A stretch of 64,000 bases of DNA, taken from the NCBI GenBank assembly GCA_036507285.1, contig CM071835.1:49131501-49195500 (forward strand), written 5' to 3'. Below, piece after piece: positions 23,994 through 37,590 of the stretch. This DNA is from Trichosanthes cucumerina (taxonomy: Eukaryota > Streptophyta > Magnoliopsida > Cucurbitales > Cucurbitaceae). The notes below the pieces were generated by a model that was not told the DNA's origin, ran no database searches, and saw only the letters and a list, made by a program, of their open reading frames with translations. A program made the position numbers and the translations under genes. The first letter of the stretch is position 1; every line of letters starts with the position of its first letter.

Positions 23994-26473
23994 TTTATAC
24001 ATTCGGATCTTTGTGGTCCGGTGAATGTTAAACCTCGAGGAGGGTACGAATATTTCATCTCTTTCATAGATGATTATTTGAGGTATGGTTATCTATACCT
24101 AATGCATCATAAGTCTGAGGCTCTTGAAAAGTTCAAAGAGTATAAGGCTGAAGTAGAAAATGCATTAGGAAAAATCATTAAAACATTTCGATCCGATCGA
24201 GGTGGAGAGTATATGGATTTGAGATTCCAGGACTATTTGATAGAACATTGAATTAAATATCAACTCTCAACACCTAATACAACACAACAAAATGGTGTGT
24301 CAGAAAGAAGAAATAGAACCTTGTTGGACATGGTTCAATCTATGATGAATTATGCTCAATTGTCTGCCTCATTTTGGGGATACCCAGTAGAGACTACAGT
24401 TCAAATCTTAAACACTGTTCCATCAAAGAGTGTTTCTGAAACACCTTTTGAATTATGGAAGGGGCGTAAACCTAGTTTACAACACTTCATGATTTGGGGT
24501 TGTCCGACACACGTGCTGGTGACAAACCCAAACAAATTGGAACCTCGTTCAAGATTATGCCAATTTGTTTGCTATCCCAAAGAAACAAGAGGTGGTCTTT
24601 TCTACGACCCACAAGAAAACAATGTGATTATATCGACAAACGCCACTTTCTTGGAAGAAGATCACATGAGAAACCATAAACTACGTAGTAAACTAGTACT
24701 AAATGAAGCTACACATGAACCAACAAGAGTTGTTGATAAAGTTGGACCTTCATCAAGAGTTGATGAAGAAACCAACACATTAAGTCAGTCTCGTCCTTCT
24801 CAATCGTTGGGAATGCCTCGATGTAGTGGGAGGGTTGTTCCCTAACCTGATCGCTACTTGGGTTTAGCTGAAACTCAAGTCGTCATATCTGATGACGGCG
24901 TAGAAGATCCATTGTCTTATAGACAGGCAATGAATGACGTAGACAAGGACCAATGGATTAAAGCCATGGACCTTGAAATGGAGTCAATGTACTTCAATTC
25001 AGTATGGAAACTTGTAGACCAACCTGAAGGGGTAAGACACATAGGTTGTAAATGGATCTATAAGAGAAATAGAGATGCAACCGGAAAGGTACAGACCTTT
25101 AAGGCTAGACTTGTAGCAAAGGGTTTTACCCAAAGGGAAGGAGTTGACTATGAGAAATTTTTTTTTCCTGTTGTTATGCTTTAGTCTATTAAGATACTCT
25201 TGTCCATAGCCACATTTTATGATTATGAGATTTGGCAAAAGGACGTCAAGACTGCCTTTTTGAATGGTGATCTTGACGAGAGCATCTATATGTCTCAGCC
25301 CGAAGGGTTCATAACCCAAGGTCAGGAGCAAAAAGTTTGCAAGCTCAATCGATCTATTTATGGGTTGAAACAAGCATCCAAATCTTGGAACATAAGATTT
25401 GATACTGCGATCAAGTCTTATGGCTTTGACCAAAACGTTGGTGAGCTTTGTGTTTACAAGAGGATCATCAATAACAAAGTAGCTTTCTTAGTGCCTTATG
25501 TGGATGATATCCTACTCATTGGGAATGATGTAGGATACCTTACTGACATAAAGAATTGGTTGGCGACCCAATTCTAAATGAAAGATTTGGGAGAGGCGCA
25601 GTATGTTTTTAGGATTCAGATTTTTAGGAATCGCAAGAACAGAACGCTAGCTCTGTCTCAAGCATCTTATATCAACAAAATGTTGGCCTGATATTCGAAG
25701 CAGAATTCCAAGAGGGGCTTATTACCCTTCAGGCATGAAGTTCATCTGTCTAAGGAACAGTGTCCTAACCTCAAGAGGTTGAGGATACGAGACGTATTCC
25801 CTATGCCTCTGCAGTAGGTAGCTTAATGTATGCTATGTTGTGCACGAGGCCAGAAATTTGCTATGCAGTGGGAATAGTCAGTAGGTACCAATCCAATCGA
25901 GGTTAGACCCTGCATCATGATTAAAAATATCCTCAAGTATCTTAGGAGAACGAGGGACTATACACTTGTGTATGAGACTAAGGATTTGATCCTACTGGAT
26001 ACACTGATTCTGATTTTCAGACCGATAAGGATTCTAGGAAATCCACACCGGGATCAGTTTTCACCCTTAATGGGGGAGCTATAGTATGGCGAACCATCAA
26101 GCAAGGATGCATCGCTGACTCCATGATGGAGTCTGAGTATGTCGCTACTTGTGAAGCAACTAAAGAGACTGTTTGGCTAAGGAAATTCCTTATTGATTTG
26201 GAACTTATTCCAAATATGAAATTTCCCATCACCTTATACTGTGACAACAGTGGTGCGGTAGCCAATTCGAAGGAACCTCGCACCCATAAGCGAGGCAAGC
26301 ACATCGAGAGGAAGTATCACATGATACGAGAAATAGTGCAACGAGGAGATGTGACAGTCACGAAGATCGATTCGGAGCACAACATTGTTGATCCGTTTAC
26401 AAAGACTCTCACGGCTAAAGTGTTCGAGGGTCACCTGGAAAGTCTAGGTCTACGAGATATGTACATAGGCTAA
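23994..26473 (+). pseudogene. copia integrase-reverse transcriptase-RNase H, broken (C family)
   Basis: It begins inside integrase at IHSDLCGPVNV-like wording, followed by GGYEYFISFIDDYLRYGY, FRSDRGGEYMD and NGVSERRNRT, covering the DD-E core. The linker, reverse transcriptase (IYKRNRDATG, DVKTAFLNGDL, YGLKQASKSW) and YVDD (25497-25508) follow. The RNase H/C-terminal part 26123-26473 ends SLGLRDMYIG. In-frame stops occur at about 24249 (Gly to TGA), 24843, 25182 and 25575, and frameshifts lie around 25600-26020. Gag, protease and the integrase zinc domain are absent. The purine tract and a C LTR follow. Confidence 0.85.
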
Positions 26474-26579
26474 TCTAGGACAAGTGAGAGATATGTAATG
26501 GGGTATATGGATGCCCTAGTTTATTGTATTTGTATCTCTGTAACCACTGTTTTAGATTGTAATGTACTAGAGTTTTAGT

Positions 26580-26592
26580 TCAAGTGGGAGTC
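26580..26592 (+). other. polypurine tract
   Basis: TCAAGTGGGAGTC lies directly before the C2 LTR. AAGTGGGAG is also found before LTRs A4 and C5. Confidence 0.75.
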
Positions 26593-28529
26593 TGTTGGGG
26601 TTGTGCCCTAAAACTCGTAGTTTGTAATTATGTTCTAATTATTGTAATAAAGAGTTATTGTTCGTCATTTACGATATTGTCATTGTTTTAACCCTAAATT
26701 CAATAAACTAAACATCCAAGGCTGTAAAATGTATCTTGAACTGAATGTAGTGTACATATAAAGGATCTCGGTTCGAGATACAACCTAAAGGGTCTATAGT
26801 AAGAGGATAAGGTTTGGGTACCTTACCCTGGTAACGTTATGGATGTGGACCACTTTGTATATGATAGAAACACTGTGATCCTAACGTGTTCGTGTAGATG
26901 ACATGTGAGTGGGGATATCCTATGTAATGAGATTACATAAGACCGGACCGCGAAATAGTAACCACTAGGTGTAACTCCGTTGACTAGTTAGGTTCTATCT
27001 CACTAGGATGACCTAGGCAACTTGATCTCAATCCTGAGCAGGTTACGAACTCCTGTTCGCGAGGGATTGTCCTTTGACTAGTATGGGTGAGAGTGGCTAG
27101 AGTCGCCGACTCAATATGCCTACCATTTTTAGGACAAGACCGAGTGAGCAGCTAGGGACTTAGCCTAACAAGATGGAATTCACTCCTTCCCGCCTACTTG
27201 GGTAAGTAGATGAATGTTCCCTTAAGTGGTGTCTCTGGGACTTGAACAAAGGGCCCGACCCCTCTCATTGGCCTGAGAGACACTTATGTTTGTTGGTAGC
27301 ACCACAAACAAATTATTCATTAGAGGAGCACTAGTACTTAAGGTACAAGATGTAACTTAGGGGTAAAACGATAATTTGACCCAACTGGTGTTACGAACAT
27401 TCGTGAAGGATTGACTTGCTGTTATTGGTCAATATTTGTGGACACAAAAATATATCTGCAGTGAGAAGAGTGCAGCTGCGGGACTTTAGTGGAGTGTTCC
27501 CGCAGTTAACGAATGTTGATTTGGAGGTTAATGAGATTAATCGAGTAATCTCGTACCGTTGGAGCTTCTGATCTGTAGGTCCATTAGGTCCACCTTCTAG
27601 CTCGTAAAGGGTTCTTAGATCGTTTGAATTTGAAATGTTCAAATTCATTAGGAAATAAATGTAGTGTATACAAATATGATATAATATAAAGTTTGGAACT
27701 TTATATTATAAATTTAATGTGAATATGATTCATATTAAATTATATGAGAGAATTAAATATTTGAAAGAGTTCAAATGTTAATTTAAATGTGAATGTGATT
27801 CATATTTAAAACTATAGGTTAAAATTTAATGTGCATGTGATGTGTATTAAAACTATAGGTTAGAAGAGAAATAGATTAAATATGATTTGATCCTAATTAA
27901 ATATATGATATTTAAAGATTAATTTAATATATGATATTTAATTAAATGATTAATTAAATTTGATTTAATTAATTAATTAATTAATGGGAACCTGTCAGGA
28001 GGACGCATTGCCCTCTTCTCCACTTACTCCCTATCGATAGGGAGTGGGAGAAGAGTTTCCCTTCGTTAAACCTCTCAAACGAGAAGTTTTTTGGTTGATC
28101 GATGCATTTGGTGTGCAATTTGTGAAATTACCAAAACATCACTGTCTCTCTCAAATTTCTCTCATCTCCCAAACTGTTGGCTCCTTCCCACAAATGAGAG
28201 ATCTAAGTGGAACTCAGAGTCATAGGAGGCTTTCCTATTGGTGGTGTTCTGTAAAAACAGAGAAGATTTTTTCCAGTTCCTGTGTTGTTGTCAAATTGGA
28301 GCAAGGAGTTATTATTGGAAAAACTACAAAGGTAAATTAAGAATTTCCTCATTATTTATTTAATTTACAACATGTTTGCATGTTTAGGTTCCATGCCTAA
28401 TTAGATTAGAAATGTATGCTTATTCTCTGTTTTTTCCTAATGTACTGGTATTTGTGTTTAACCAAAAATAAACTACCAAATACGATTTAAACCACGTTTC
28501 CGCTGCTCAAGGAGATCTGATCTCCATCA
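26593..28529 (+). repeat. 3' LTR, type C (copy C2)
   Basis: It begins TGTTGGGGTTGTGCCC and ends TCTCCATCA, 1,937 bp. It carries the AT hairpin (27680-27710: TATAATATAAAGTT-TGG-AACTTTATATTATA). A perfect palindrome CTCCCTATCGATAGGGAG lies at about 28026-28043, and the end stem GGAGATC-T-GATCTCC at 28511-28525. The frame at 28044-28340 lies inside the LTR and is not treated as a gene. Confidence 0.9.
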
Positions 28530-28553
28530 ATACCAACATATATTGAATATATA

Positions 28554-28671
28554 TATTTATGTTGGTTAATTATGTAATGAATACCATGCATTTTAGAGTA
28601 TTTATTATATAAGATGGGGATATGTACATCATAGTATGAAATATTAAACTTGTTGTGAATGCAATAAATAA

Positions 28672-28718
<47 letters not shown>

Positions 28719-28905
28719 ATAATATGTTGGACAATTTTTATTTATGTTGCACTAATTTGATATCTCTGATTATATGAGTTTTATATGTATATTCTACTAA
28801 CAAAGGTATATATACTATGTTGGTCAATTATGTAATCAATATCATAGTATATATTATATAATACGAGGATCATGTACATCAAACAATGAAATATTATGTT
28901 GAAAT
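28554..28905. repeat. diverged direct repeat around a (TA)n tract
   Basis: The segment at about 28554-28665 (ATGTTGGTTAATTATGTAAT...GAAATATTA) recurs in diverged form at about 28818-28905 (ATGTTGGTCAATTATGTAAT...GAAATATTA). A (TA) run of about 18 units lies between them at 28677-28712. Confidence 0.6.
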
Positions 28906-29258
28906 TTTGATGTTCTTGTAATACATGTTTTATATTCTATGTATGATTTATAAAATAACACAAAAGATCATCATGCCTATTATGCATATTATGTACTAAA
29001 ATATAGTTTTATGTATTTATAGTTGTTATACTAGATAATTATATAAGTTAACTGGTTGCAAATAAGAATATAAAACACATAAGTAAAAGATGGTTGGAGG
29101 TGCCAAGAAAAAAATGTGAGAAAAAGAAGCATAGGTAATTATGATAGACTCTAAGGTATAATTCATATTTTAGGTACGTATTTCAAAAACTTGGTAATTA
29201 ATATAATTTTCCTTCTCATATCCCGCCTATGATCGTCATAGATCATGCGTGGGTGAAT

Positions 29259-29520
29259 GTTTATATAATATGGATCTAAGTATATATTTATGTGTACAAT
29301 ATACTGCATATTATATATATTTATCATTCTATAATTAGTATATATATTTATTGTTCTATATTGTAAGGCATGTACTATAGAAATAATGACGTTTATATAA
29401 TATAGATCTGAGTATATATTTATGTGTACATTATATTAAATAATATATATATTTATCATTCTATATTGTAAGATATGTACTATAGATATAATGACGTTTA
29501 TATAATATATTTCTGAGTAT
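29259..29520. repeat. short tandem repeat, about 2.3 units
   Basis: Units begin with GTTTATATAATAT at 29259, 29391 and 29496 (spacing 132 and 105 bp). The first two continue in parallel through 'gagtatatatttatgtgtac' and 'atttatcattctata'; the third is cut short. Confidence 0.65.
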
Positions 29521-32500
29521 GCATAAGAAGTTAATTACTAATCTTCAAGGTTGACATTTTTTTTTTTTTTTTGCATAAATTCAAGGTTGAGATTAATGTA
29601 CATAAATATATATATGACGAAATTGCTACAAGGTATAACATATATTTTGTTAAAGAAAAACCAATATTGTTATATACCTTAAATCAACATAATTGTTCAT
29701 CATTTCAAACATCATTGTATAGAATGCATACTGAAAATAATCTTTGACTTATGTACTGTTGTTAAAACAATATCAACAAAAAAATGTTAGAAAATTGAAA
29801 TGATATATGCATACTTGTAGATTTAATAATATTAAATATATACTGTTATAAAGAATAGACATATTTGTAACCAAAAAATATTGATATATGCAAAAATTAC
29901 ATATCGTAGTTTAAATAATATGAACAGAAATCGTATGTAAAATTATAAACGGTGTTACAAAATGTGACTAGGTGATAAAAATCGTATTTATGTTGGTAAA
30001 TATAGAAAATTATTAAATGAAAAAGAAAAACATATAACAATTTTTCATGGGTGAAGGAAATGTGTGTTAAACAAAAATGGTAGTCGAAAATAATAAAAGG
30101 AAAAGAAAAAAACCTTTGAAATTAAATGGATGAAAAAAAATCATTGAAAGTGAAGTTCCAACTAATGAGAAAATGATAAGGTAAATAATTAAAATTGTAA
30201 AAAATCTAAACATTAATTATGATTTGTTAATTATAGAATCAAATTAATAGGAGAGATAAACAACAAATCCATAAATGTATAATTATACATAAGAAAAAAA
30301 ATAAAATATGATAGTAAACCTGTGTCATTAGGGTCATTTACGTCAAAATAAAAAATTATTAACGTTTAGAAGATATACAAAAATCTATATATGCAAATTT
30401 TAGATCATTTGGATAAATCTTGCAAATCAATTTTATAAATGAACCATTCATCACAATTATTCAAAACCAAAATAGTTATGGGGCGTGGCTTAATTAATCT
30501 ATTAGTAATCCCGGCAAATGTCTTGTTAAGACATTCTAATTAATAAAATGTGTTATTTGCTCATTAATTACGAATTTTATCTTACCAAAATACCCTTTTA
30601 TATAATTAATTTATTTAATTTATTAGTTATTAATGATACGGTTTCTAATTTAGGAAGGTAAATCCATAATAAATGAATTATTTAATAATATATACCAATA
30701 AAAATCAATATTTGGTAAGTCCAAAATACAATTTCGATTGCTTCCTAATTTTCCATATATATTTAGTTTCAACATTCTGTTAATATTCTATAAATATTTT
30801 CTTGTTACCTTCCACGAAATCTGCAAACCATTTGTTAGTCTTGCAAGTTTGTAGTATTTATTAACATTCCACACTTCATTTCTTCACATTTCATACTGCT
30901 CTAGAAACCGCATTGTTAATCATTTTTCATCATTTTACGGCTTGTTTGTTGAACATTGTTTTCTGAATATGAGTAAGTATTTTTTTCATTTTGTTCATTG
31001 TTTTCACATTTTGCTCATTCTAACGTATTTCTATTAGTTTTTTATTGTTGCATTATTTTATTTTATACATTGAATTTATATGTTAGGTACTAAGTATGTT
31101 TCAATATGAATTTGATATGATGGTAATTGGAACGAGATGACCAATTATATTGATTATGAAGTATCTGAGATAATTATGTAAGTTGGAATGTCCATTCAAA
31201 ACTTAATGGATGTTGTAATGATGAAGTTATCAATTTTTAGGTAATTATGAATATACCCTGATATATATATGTTGATATTGGAGTTCAATCATTTATAGGT
31301 AGAGGTATAAAATTGTTAGATGACCGAGATGTTTGCTGGTTTTTTAACATTATCTTTAATGGTTTATCAAATTATTTTTCATTAGTTGTAGACAATAGAC
31401 ATAGTCTATCAGTGATATTGGGCAATGTGGTTCTATTAACTTTTCAAACATAAAATATTATAGATCAAATATATAAATACCAATATGAAATATATATCGT
31501 AGGAATATGTCATTTTGCATACTCGCATTCAAATATAATACATGGTAAAGATATTTCACACATGTATATTAACTTTTATGAGTATAGTTAAACACAAATC
31601 ATATCATACGCAATGTTTTTGTCATACCATTTAATACGAGATTTATATCCCTTAAGATTTCTTTAAAAGTAAGAAGCATTTTGTTTTCAACTTATTTAAT
31701 TAGAACATGTTCTTCATATCTTAAGACATTAATTTCATACACAATATACATCAAATCAATGAAAAACGAATAAGATTCATACCAACAAAAATTGATTCTC
31801 AAGAATGGTAATATTTTAACATTTCATACATATAACCATATTTATCATGCTCGGAATGAATTACTTTCATACCTAAATATTGTCATTAACAAAACGATGT
31901 TATAGTTAACAAACCCCAACAACATGCAATAGTACAAAATCAGTTAACAAACTTATAATACTTTGTTCAAATGCAAATACTCAAATACGATTTCAAACAT
32001 TTACCACCAATCCCATACTCATTCAATCATTAAAAATCAACAACACTAGAAAACAAAATGTTTGAAACATAAATCTATAAAAAAAACTTTTCAACATGCA
32101 ATAGTTTGAAACTTACTAAAAAGAGAAGAAAACCACTTAATATAATATATGGATTCCAATGGTATGAAATAATTCAACATGAAAACTAAAAATAAATTAA
32201 CTTACTTCAATTTGAGTGATTCTTAGACGAACATTTTTTTTATCTTCTCTGTATGAAATCAAAATGAAACGAAAGAAACCCTAGGTTGTTGATGATTTTT
32301 CCGTTTTTTGGCTATGAAATCGACGAAGAGTTTTAGCAGTTATACATGATTTTTCTCAATTTGTTGAGCAAAGAAATGGCTAATATTAGGGAAGAACTGT
32401 GTACAGTTTAAAGATTTTTTTCAAATCCATAAATACAAAATGTTTTTCTTTATTTAATACAATTGTCATGAAACAAGGTTAAAAAGAAAAAACGAAATAT

Positions 32501-34975
32501 CTCATTTATAACAAACGGACCATGATTGTAAAATATAAATTTTTTTGAACATTTTTTAAATTTAATAGACTTGTTTGGTCTATTTATGTAACTCACTCTT
32601 AATATATTTTGCGATGTGACGCGCACTCTCGGAACCACCTTTTATTAAGTAAGGCTCACTTGTTATCGTAAAAAAAAGTAAATAATAATAATAATAATAA
32701 TGCTCACACGTATGCTTTTGGTCGGTTTTGAACTCAATTTATATATAAGTATATATATATGTATAAATAAAGAAAGAGACTGAAATATGATAAGATTCTA
32801 ATAATCTCAAATCGTAGTTGAAATATCAAATGTGACAGATTATGCACCAAAAATAAGATCATACGAAATTCGAAGAATGGAAGTTTGATCCATGAATTTC
32901 CCACAATCATGTGAACCTAAACTTTGATTAAAAATATAATATTATAAACTTAGGGATGGGTGGAGAAACGTGATTGGCTCGAGGAAATTATGTTTGATTT
33001 TTTTTTTTTGAGGAAAATTATGTTTGATTTCTTACGCCAGCTTTACAATAATTGATTTGTTTAATACAAATAGGGTGTTGAAAAAAATTGTAAGGTCGTG
33101 TTTGGCGATTACAAACAAATAGGAAACAGTTGTTATGATGCAAATTTATATGATAAAATATTGATAATAAAAAAAATAAAAGGAATTAATGTTGCTTAGG
33201 TTTAGGTATTGGAAAGTCAATTGCGTGTTGCAGGTTATTAACCAAAAGAATGAAGTTGAACTTGTACATTGTACTCAAAAAAGAAAAAAAGAAAAAAAAA
33301 ATGAATGAACGATTGGCTTGGCGGTTTGCCAAGTGCCATCCATCAAATACCTTTTTTGGGTTGCCATTAATTATATATCTATATATATATATATATAGAA
33401 ATGTCACGGGACAAAGATGATGCAATACAATCATGATATTAAATTTCTATCCATATTTTTATACGTTCATGTGTTCGACATCGATATCAGAGGTGAATTG
33501 AAATTTTCATTATATCGTATAAAATTAATGAAATATTAAGAAAAATTCTAACAAAATGTAACATAATGTGAATATAATATTATAACAAGCATTTTAACTT
33601 ATTTAGAAAGTGTAGAATATTTATTTTCGAATTTTAAATATATTTTTTAAATTATTCTAAAATATCCATCGATATCGACATTTTATCGATATTTCCATGA
33701 AATTAAGATCTCGATATTTTCATTGACATTTTATCGATATTTCTATCCGTATTTTAAACCTTGAGTCGAAATTCATCGTTAAATTTTGGATTGGTGCGGG
33801 GATTTTCTGCAGAAAAGTTTCCAAAATGGAGTTTCCAGGAATCATTTTTCATTGAATTTTATTTTTAACTTTTTTAATTAAATAATTAACTTGCTATTGA
33901 AATGTTCATTTAAATGATTAATTTCAAAGTAAAATCTTCATAGAAATTTATTAAATCTCTTAACAGAAACAAAATGATTTAACTATCAAATTATATAATT
34001 ATTTATATGTAATCCAAAAGTTTAAACTAATAGTTCAAAACAATTAAATTAAATGAGTCATTAATCAATAAAACTTCAAATGTAGATATTATATAATAAT
34101 AATAATAATAATAATAACAGCAATAATAATATTAATAGATTAAAAAATTGTAAACAAGGCGGGATGAGAACGTATTTTTGTCTAAGCTAAAATATTTCTC
34201 CACTCCCTCTTCAATCTCCTTCACCTAATCGGTGATTCTCTGCTCTGTTAAAAGTGAATTCCTTGTGAGTCAATAGATAGCCCGGAATATATTTAGAGAT
34301 GCTTTTTTATATTGTGATTAATTTAATAATTTATTTATTTTGCTAAAAAATATAGATGCTTTTTTTTTTGGAAAACAATAAAACTAGTTTTTTTATATAA
34401 TGTGGCGTAAAAATTTGAATCTCCAATCTTTTAAAAAGTACTGTTTTAACTAGTTCAAATATGCAATATCTCTAAAAACAACTAAATTGAAATTTATTTG
34501 ATGAATATTTATTTAATTATCAGTTTAGGGTTCTATTAATTCAAATTGGGTATCTATCATTTTAAAAGTTTCACTGGGATTTTTTAAAACTTTTTTTAAT
34601 GTTTCTTGAAAATTTTTCACGAGGGCCTATCACTTTTTTTTCCATCAATTTATATAATTTTTTACCGCTAATTGTTTTCATTTGGTTTCCATGTCTAACT
34701 TTTTTTTTTAATTCACTTTCAATGTTTGACTATATCCCATACATTGGTTTCAATTTACTTTTCATTCATATATTCTCCTATCTTGCTTTTTCCTTCGACC
34801 AGTACAAAATTTGTTAGTGAGAAAATTTCTAGTACTACGTGGTATAGAGGAATTTTTATACTACTTTCATTAAATGTTTGTCACACCATCATCTGTTTAG
34901 AAATTATGTGGGGTCCACCATAAATGAGGTGAAATCCACTAGTATCAAAATATGGTTTGAACATAGGTAGTATGG

Positions 34976-35621
34976 TTGTAACGACCCTAGTTTTCAAATC
35001 AACTTACCTATGAAAGCTACTAAGTAGCACCATCTTCGCTAAAATTTCAGCAACATAACGACGCTACTAGGACAAAACAAAAAATTTTCCTGACCTGTTA
35101 AAAGTATGTAAGCACTCCAAAACATTACCAAAACAACCGCCTCCACCAAACTACATTTAAACATTAGGTTGGCTCCAACATATAAGAATACACAGGATGA
35201 ACTCAATATAGAACTTAACATAACCGCAACTATAACTTTAACTAAAACTTATATGCATACTAATAACTCCAAAAGGAAAAGAAACAAGCATAACCAAGAT
35301 CCAACAAGAAATATCCAACGAGATTTAGAGAATCAAAACTACAAGAGAAACTAACCCTAAAGCATGAAATAAAGTCCTCAAGCCTCGCCAGGTTGTTGTC
35401 ATCGCCTTCCATATCATAGTTTAACTTTTATCTACAAAAAACAATCAAATAGACTTGTGAGTATAAAACTACTCAGTAAGTATCCCACTCACGTCCAAAT
35501 CTACTTCGGCACGAACAACTCACTCTAGAACAACTCAACCCTATTCAGGTCTCACGCTTTGCACACCTCACCCTGAGTCCCCTTGTGGTAATATCTCGAG
35601 TTCTACCTCGGTTGTGGAACA
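34976..35621. repeat. unclassified repeat-like segment beginning TGTAACGACCC
   Basis: The opening TGTAACGACCCTAG is like the start of some plant gypsy LTRs. The rest has no coding motif, and no second copy is present in the window. It ends where the C3 LTR begins. Confidence 0.25.
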
Positions 35622-37576
35622 TGTTGGGGTTTGTGCCCTAAAACTCGTAGTTTGTAATTTTGTTCTAATTATTTGTAATAAAGTGTTATTATTTCAATAA
35701 AAAATTATTGTTCGTTATTTACGATATTGCTCTAAAATCCAATAAACTAAACATCCAAGGCTGTAAAATGTATCTTGAACTGAATGTAGTGTACATATAA
35801 AGGATCTCGGTTCGAGATACAACCTAAAGGGTCTATAGTAAGGGGATAAGGTTTGGGTACCTTACCCTTGTAACACTATGGATGTGGCCCACTTTGTATA
35901 TGATACAAACACTGTGATCCTAATGTGTTCGTGTAGATGACATGTGAGTGGGGATATCTTATGTAATGAGATTACATAAGACCAGACCGCGAAATAGTAA
36001 CCATTAGATGTAACTCTGTTGACTAGCTATGTTTCTATTTAACTAGGATGACCTAGGCAACTTGATCTCAATCCTGAGCAGGTTACGAACTCTATTTGCG
36101 AGGGATTGTCCTTTGACTAGTATGGGTGAGAGTGGCCAGATTCACCGACTCAATATGCCTACCTTCTTGGGGACAAGACCGAGTGAGCAGCTGGGGACTT
36201 AGCCTAGCAAGATGGAATTCACTCCTTCTCGCCTACTAGGGTAAGTAGATGAATGTTCCCTTAAGTGGTGTCTCTAGGACTTGAACAAAGGGCCCGACCC
36301 TCTCATTGGCCAGAAAGGGGCTTCTGTTTGTTGGTAGGACCACAAACAAATTGTTCATTAGAGGAGCACTAGTACTTAAGGTATAAGATGTAACCCAGGG
36401 CTAAAACGGTAATTTGACCCAACTGGTGTTACGAACATTCGTGAAGGATGGACTTACTGTTATTGGTCAATATTCGTGGACACAGAAAAATATCTACAGT
36501 GAGAAGAGTGCGGAGTGTTCCCACAATTAACGAATGGTGATTATGAGGTTAATAAGAGTAACCGAATAATTTCGTATCGTTGGAGCTTCTGATCTGTAGG
36601 TCCATTAGGTGCACCTTCTAGCTCGTAAAGGGTTCTTAGATCATTTGAATTTGAAATGTTCAAATTCATTAGGGAATAAATTTAATGTATATAGATACGT
36701 TATAATATAAAGTTTTGGAACTTTATATTATAAATTTAATGTGAATATGATTCATATTAAATTATATGAGAGAATTAAATATTTGAAACAGTTCAAATAT
36801 TAATTTAAATGTGAATGTGATTCATATTTAAAACTATAGGTTAAAATTTAATGTGCATAAGATGTACATTAAAACTATAGGTTAAAAGGGAATATGATTA
36901 AATGTGATTTAATCATATATATATATAACCTAAATGAGATACAAGATATTTAAATTAATTAATTATTTTAATTAAATTTGATTTAATTAAATAGGTGATA
37001 TATAAATGATAATTAATTAATTATATTATTATTATGAATTAATTAAAATAGGAGAACGTGTAGATAACACGTTCCTCACTTCCCTGTTTTGTCTCCACTC
37101 CCTATCGTTAAGTATAGGGAGTTGGGAGATGAAGGTGATCAATCGATTTTGTGTTTTTGGCTGAATTGCTGCAAAATTGATTTTACTCTCTCAACTCCCT
37201 CTCTCAATTCCCATTTGACTACCAAATCGTTAGTCCCTTCCCACCAAGGGAGATCTAAGTGGAATCCAGAGGATAGGAGGTTTTCCATTTTGGTGGTGCC
37301 CTGTTGGAGAAGAAAGAACAGAGTAGCATCTATAGTTGCTATGTTGCTGTACACTTGGAGCAAGGAGTTGCTGCGAAACTACAAAGGTAAATTTCGAATT
37401 CCCTTTTAGTTTAGTTTAATTTACAGCATGCCTGCATGTTTAATTTCCATGCCTAATTAGATTGTATGTTTATCTCTGTAATTTAAATGTATTGGTATTT
37501 GTATTAAACCAAAACAAACAAACTTTTCGATCTTTTAAACATATTTTCGCTACTCAAGGAGATCGGATCTCCATCA
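35622..37576 (+). repeat. 5' LTR, type C (copy C3)
   Basis: It begins TGTTGGGGTTTGTGCCC and ends TCTCCATCA, 1,955 bp. It has the AT hairpin with 15-bp arms (36700-36733: TTATAATATAAAGTT-TTGG-AACTTTATATTATAA) and the GAACGTGT/ACACGTTC stem (about 37054-37075). The splice-donor-like ACAAAG|GTAAAT lies near 37385, and the end stem GGAGATC-G-GATCTCC at 37558-37572. The frame at 37089-37409 is LTR sequence. Confidence 0.9.
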
Positions 37577-37578
37577 AC

Positions 37579-37590
37579 TGGTATCAGAGC
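37579..37590 (+). other. primer binding site of element C3
   Basis: TGGTATCAGAGC, perfect, 2 nt after the LTR. Confidence 0.92.

Larger units (their letters stand above)
28530..34975. other. AT-rich gene-free region with microsatellites
   Basis: No frame shows a protein family motif and no RNA gene is seen. It contains (TA)n, two (AAT)n tracts (about 32682-32702 and 34097-34118), diverged direct repeats and, at about 33660-33770, a recurring 'cgatatttccat / cattttatcgatattt' phrase. Leader-like wording near 30790-30990 and, on the minus strand, near 32220-32330 could be first-exon relics of a transposon, but I could not support it. Confidence 0.4.

Noticed and set aside
28677..28712. (TA)n run as a regulatory site
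   Set aside because: A plain microsatellite of a kind common in AT-rich plant intergenic DNA.
30780..31000. First exon of a host gene (pyrimidine-rich leader, ATG and GTAAGT near 30969-30978)
   Set aside because: The frame ends within two codons and no downstream exon with a recognisable domain was found.
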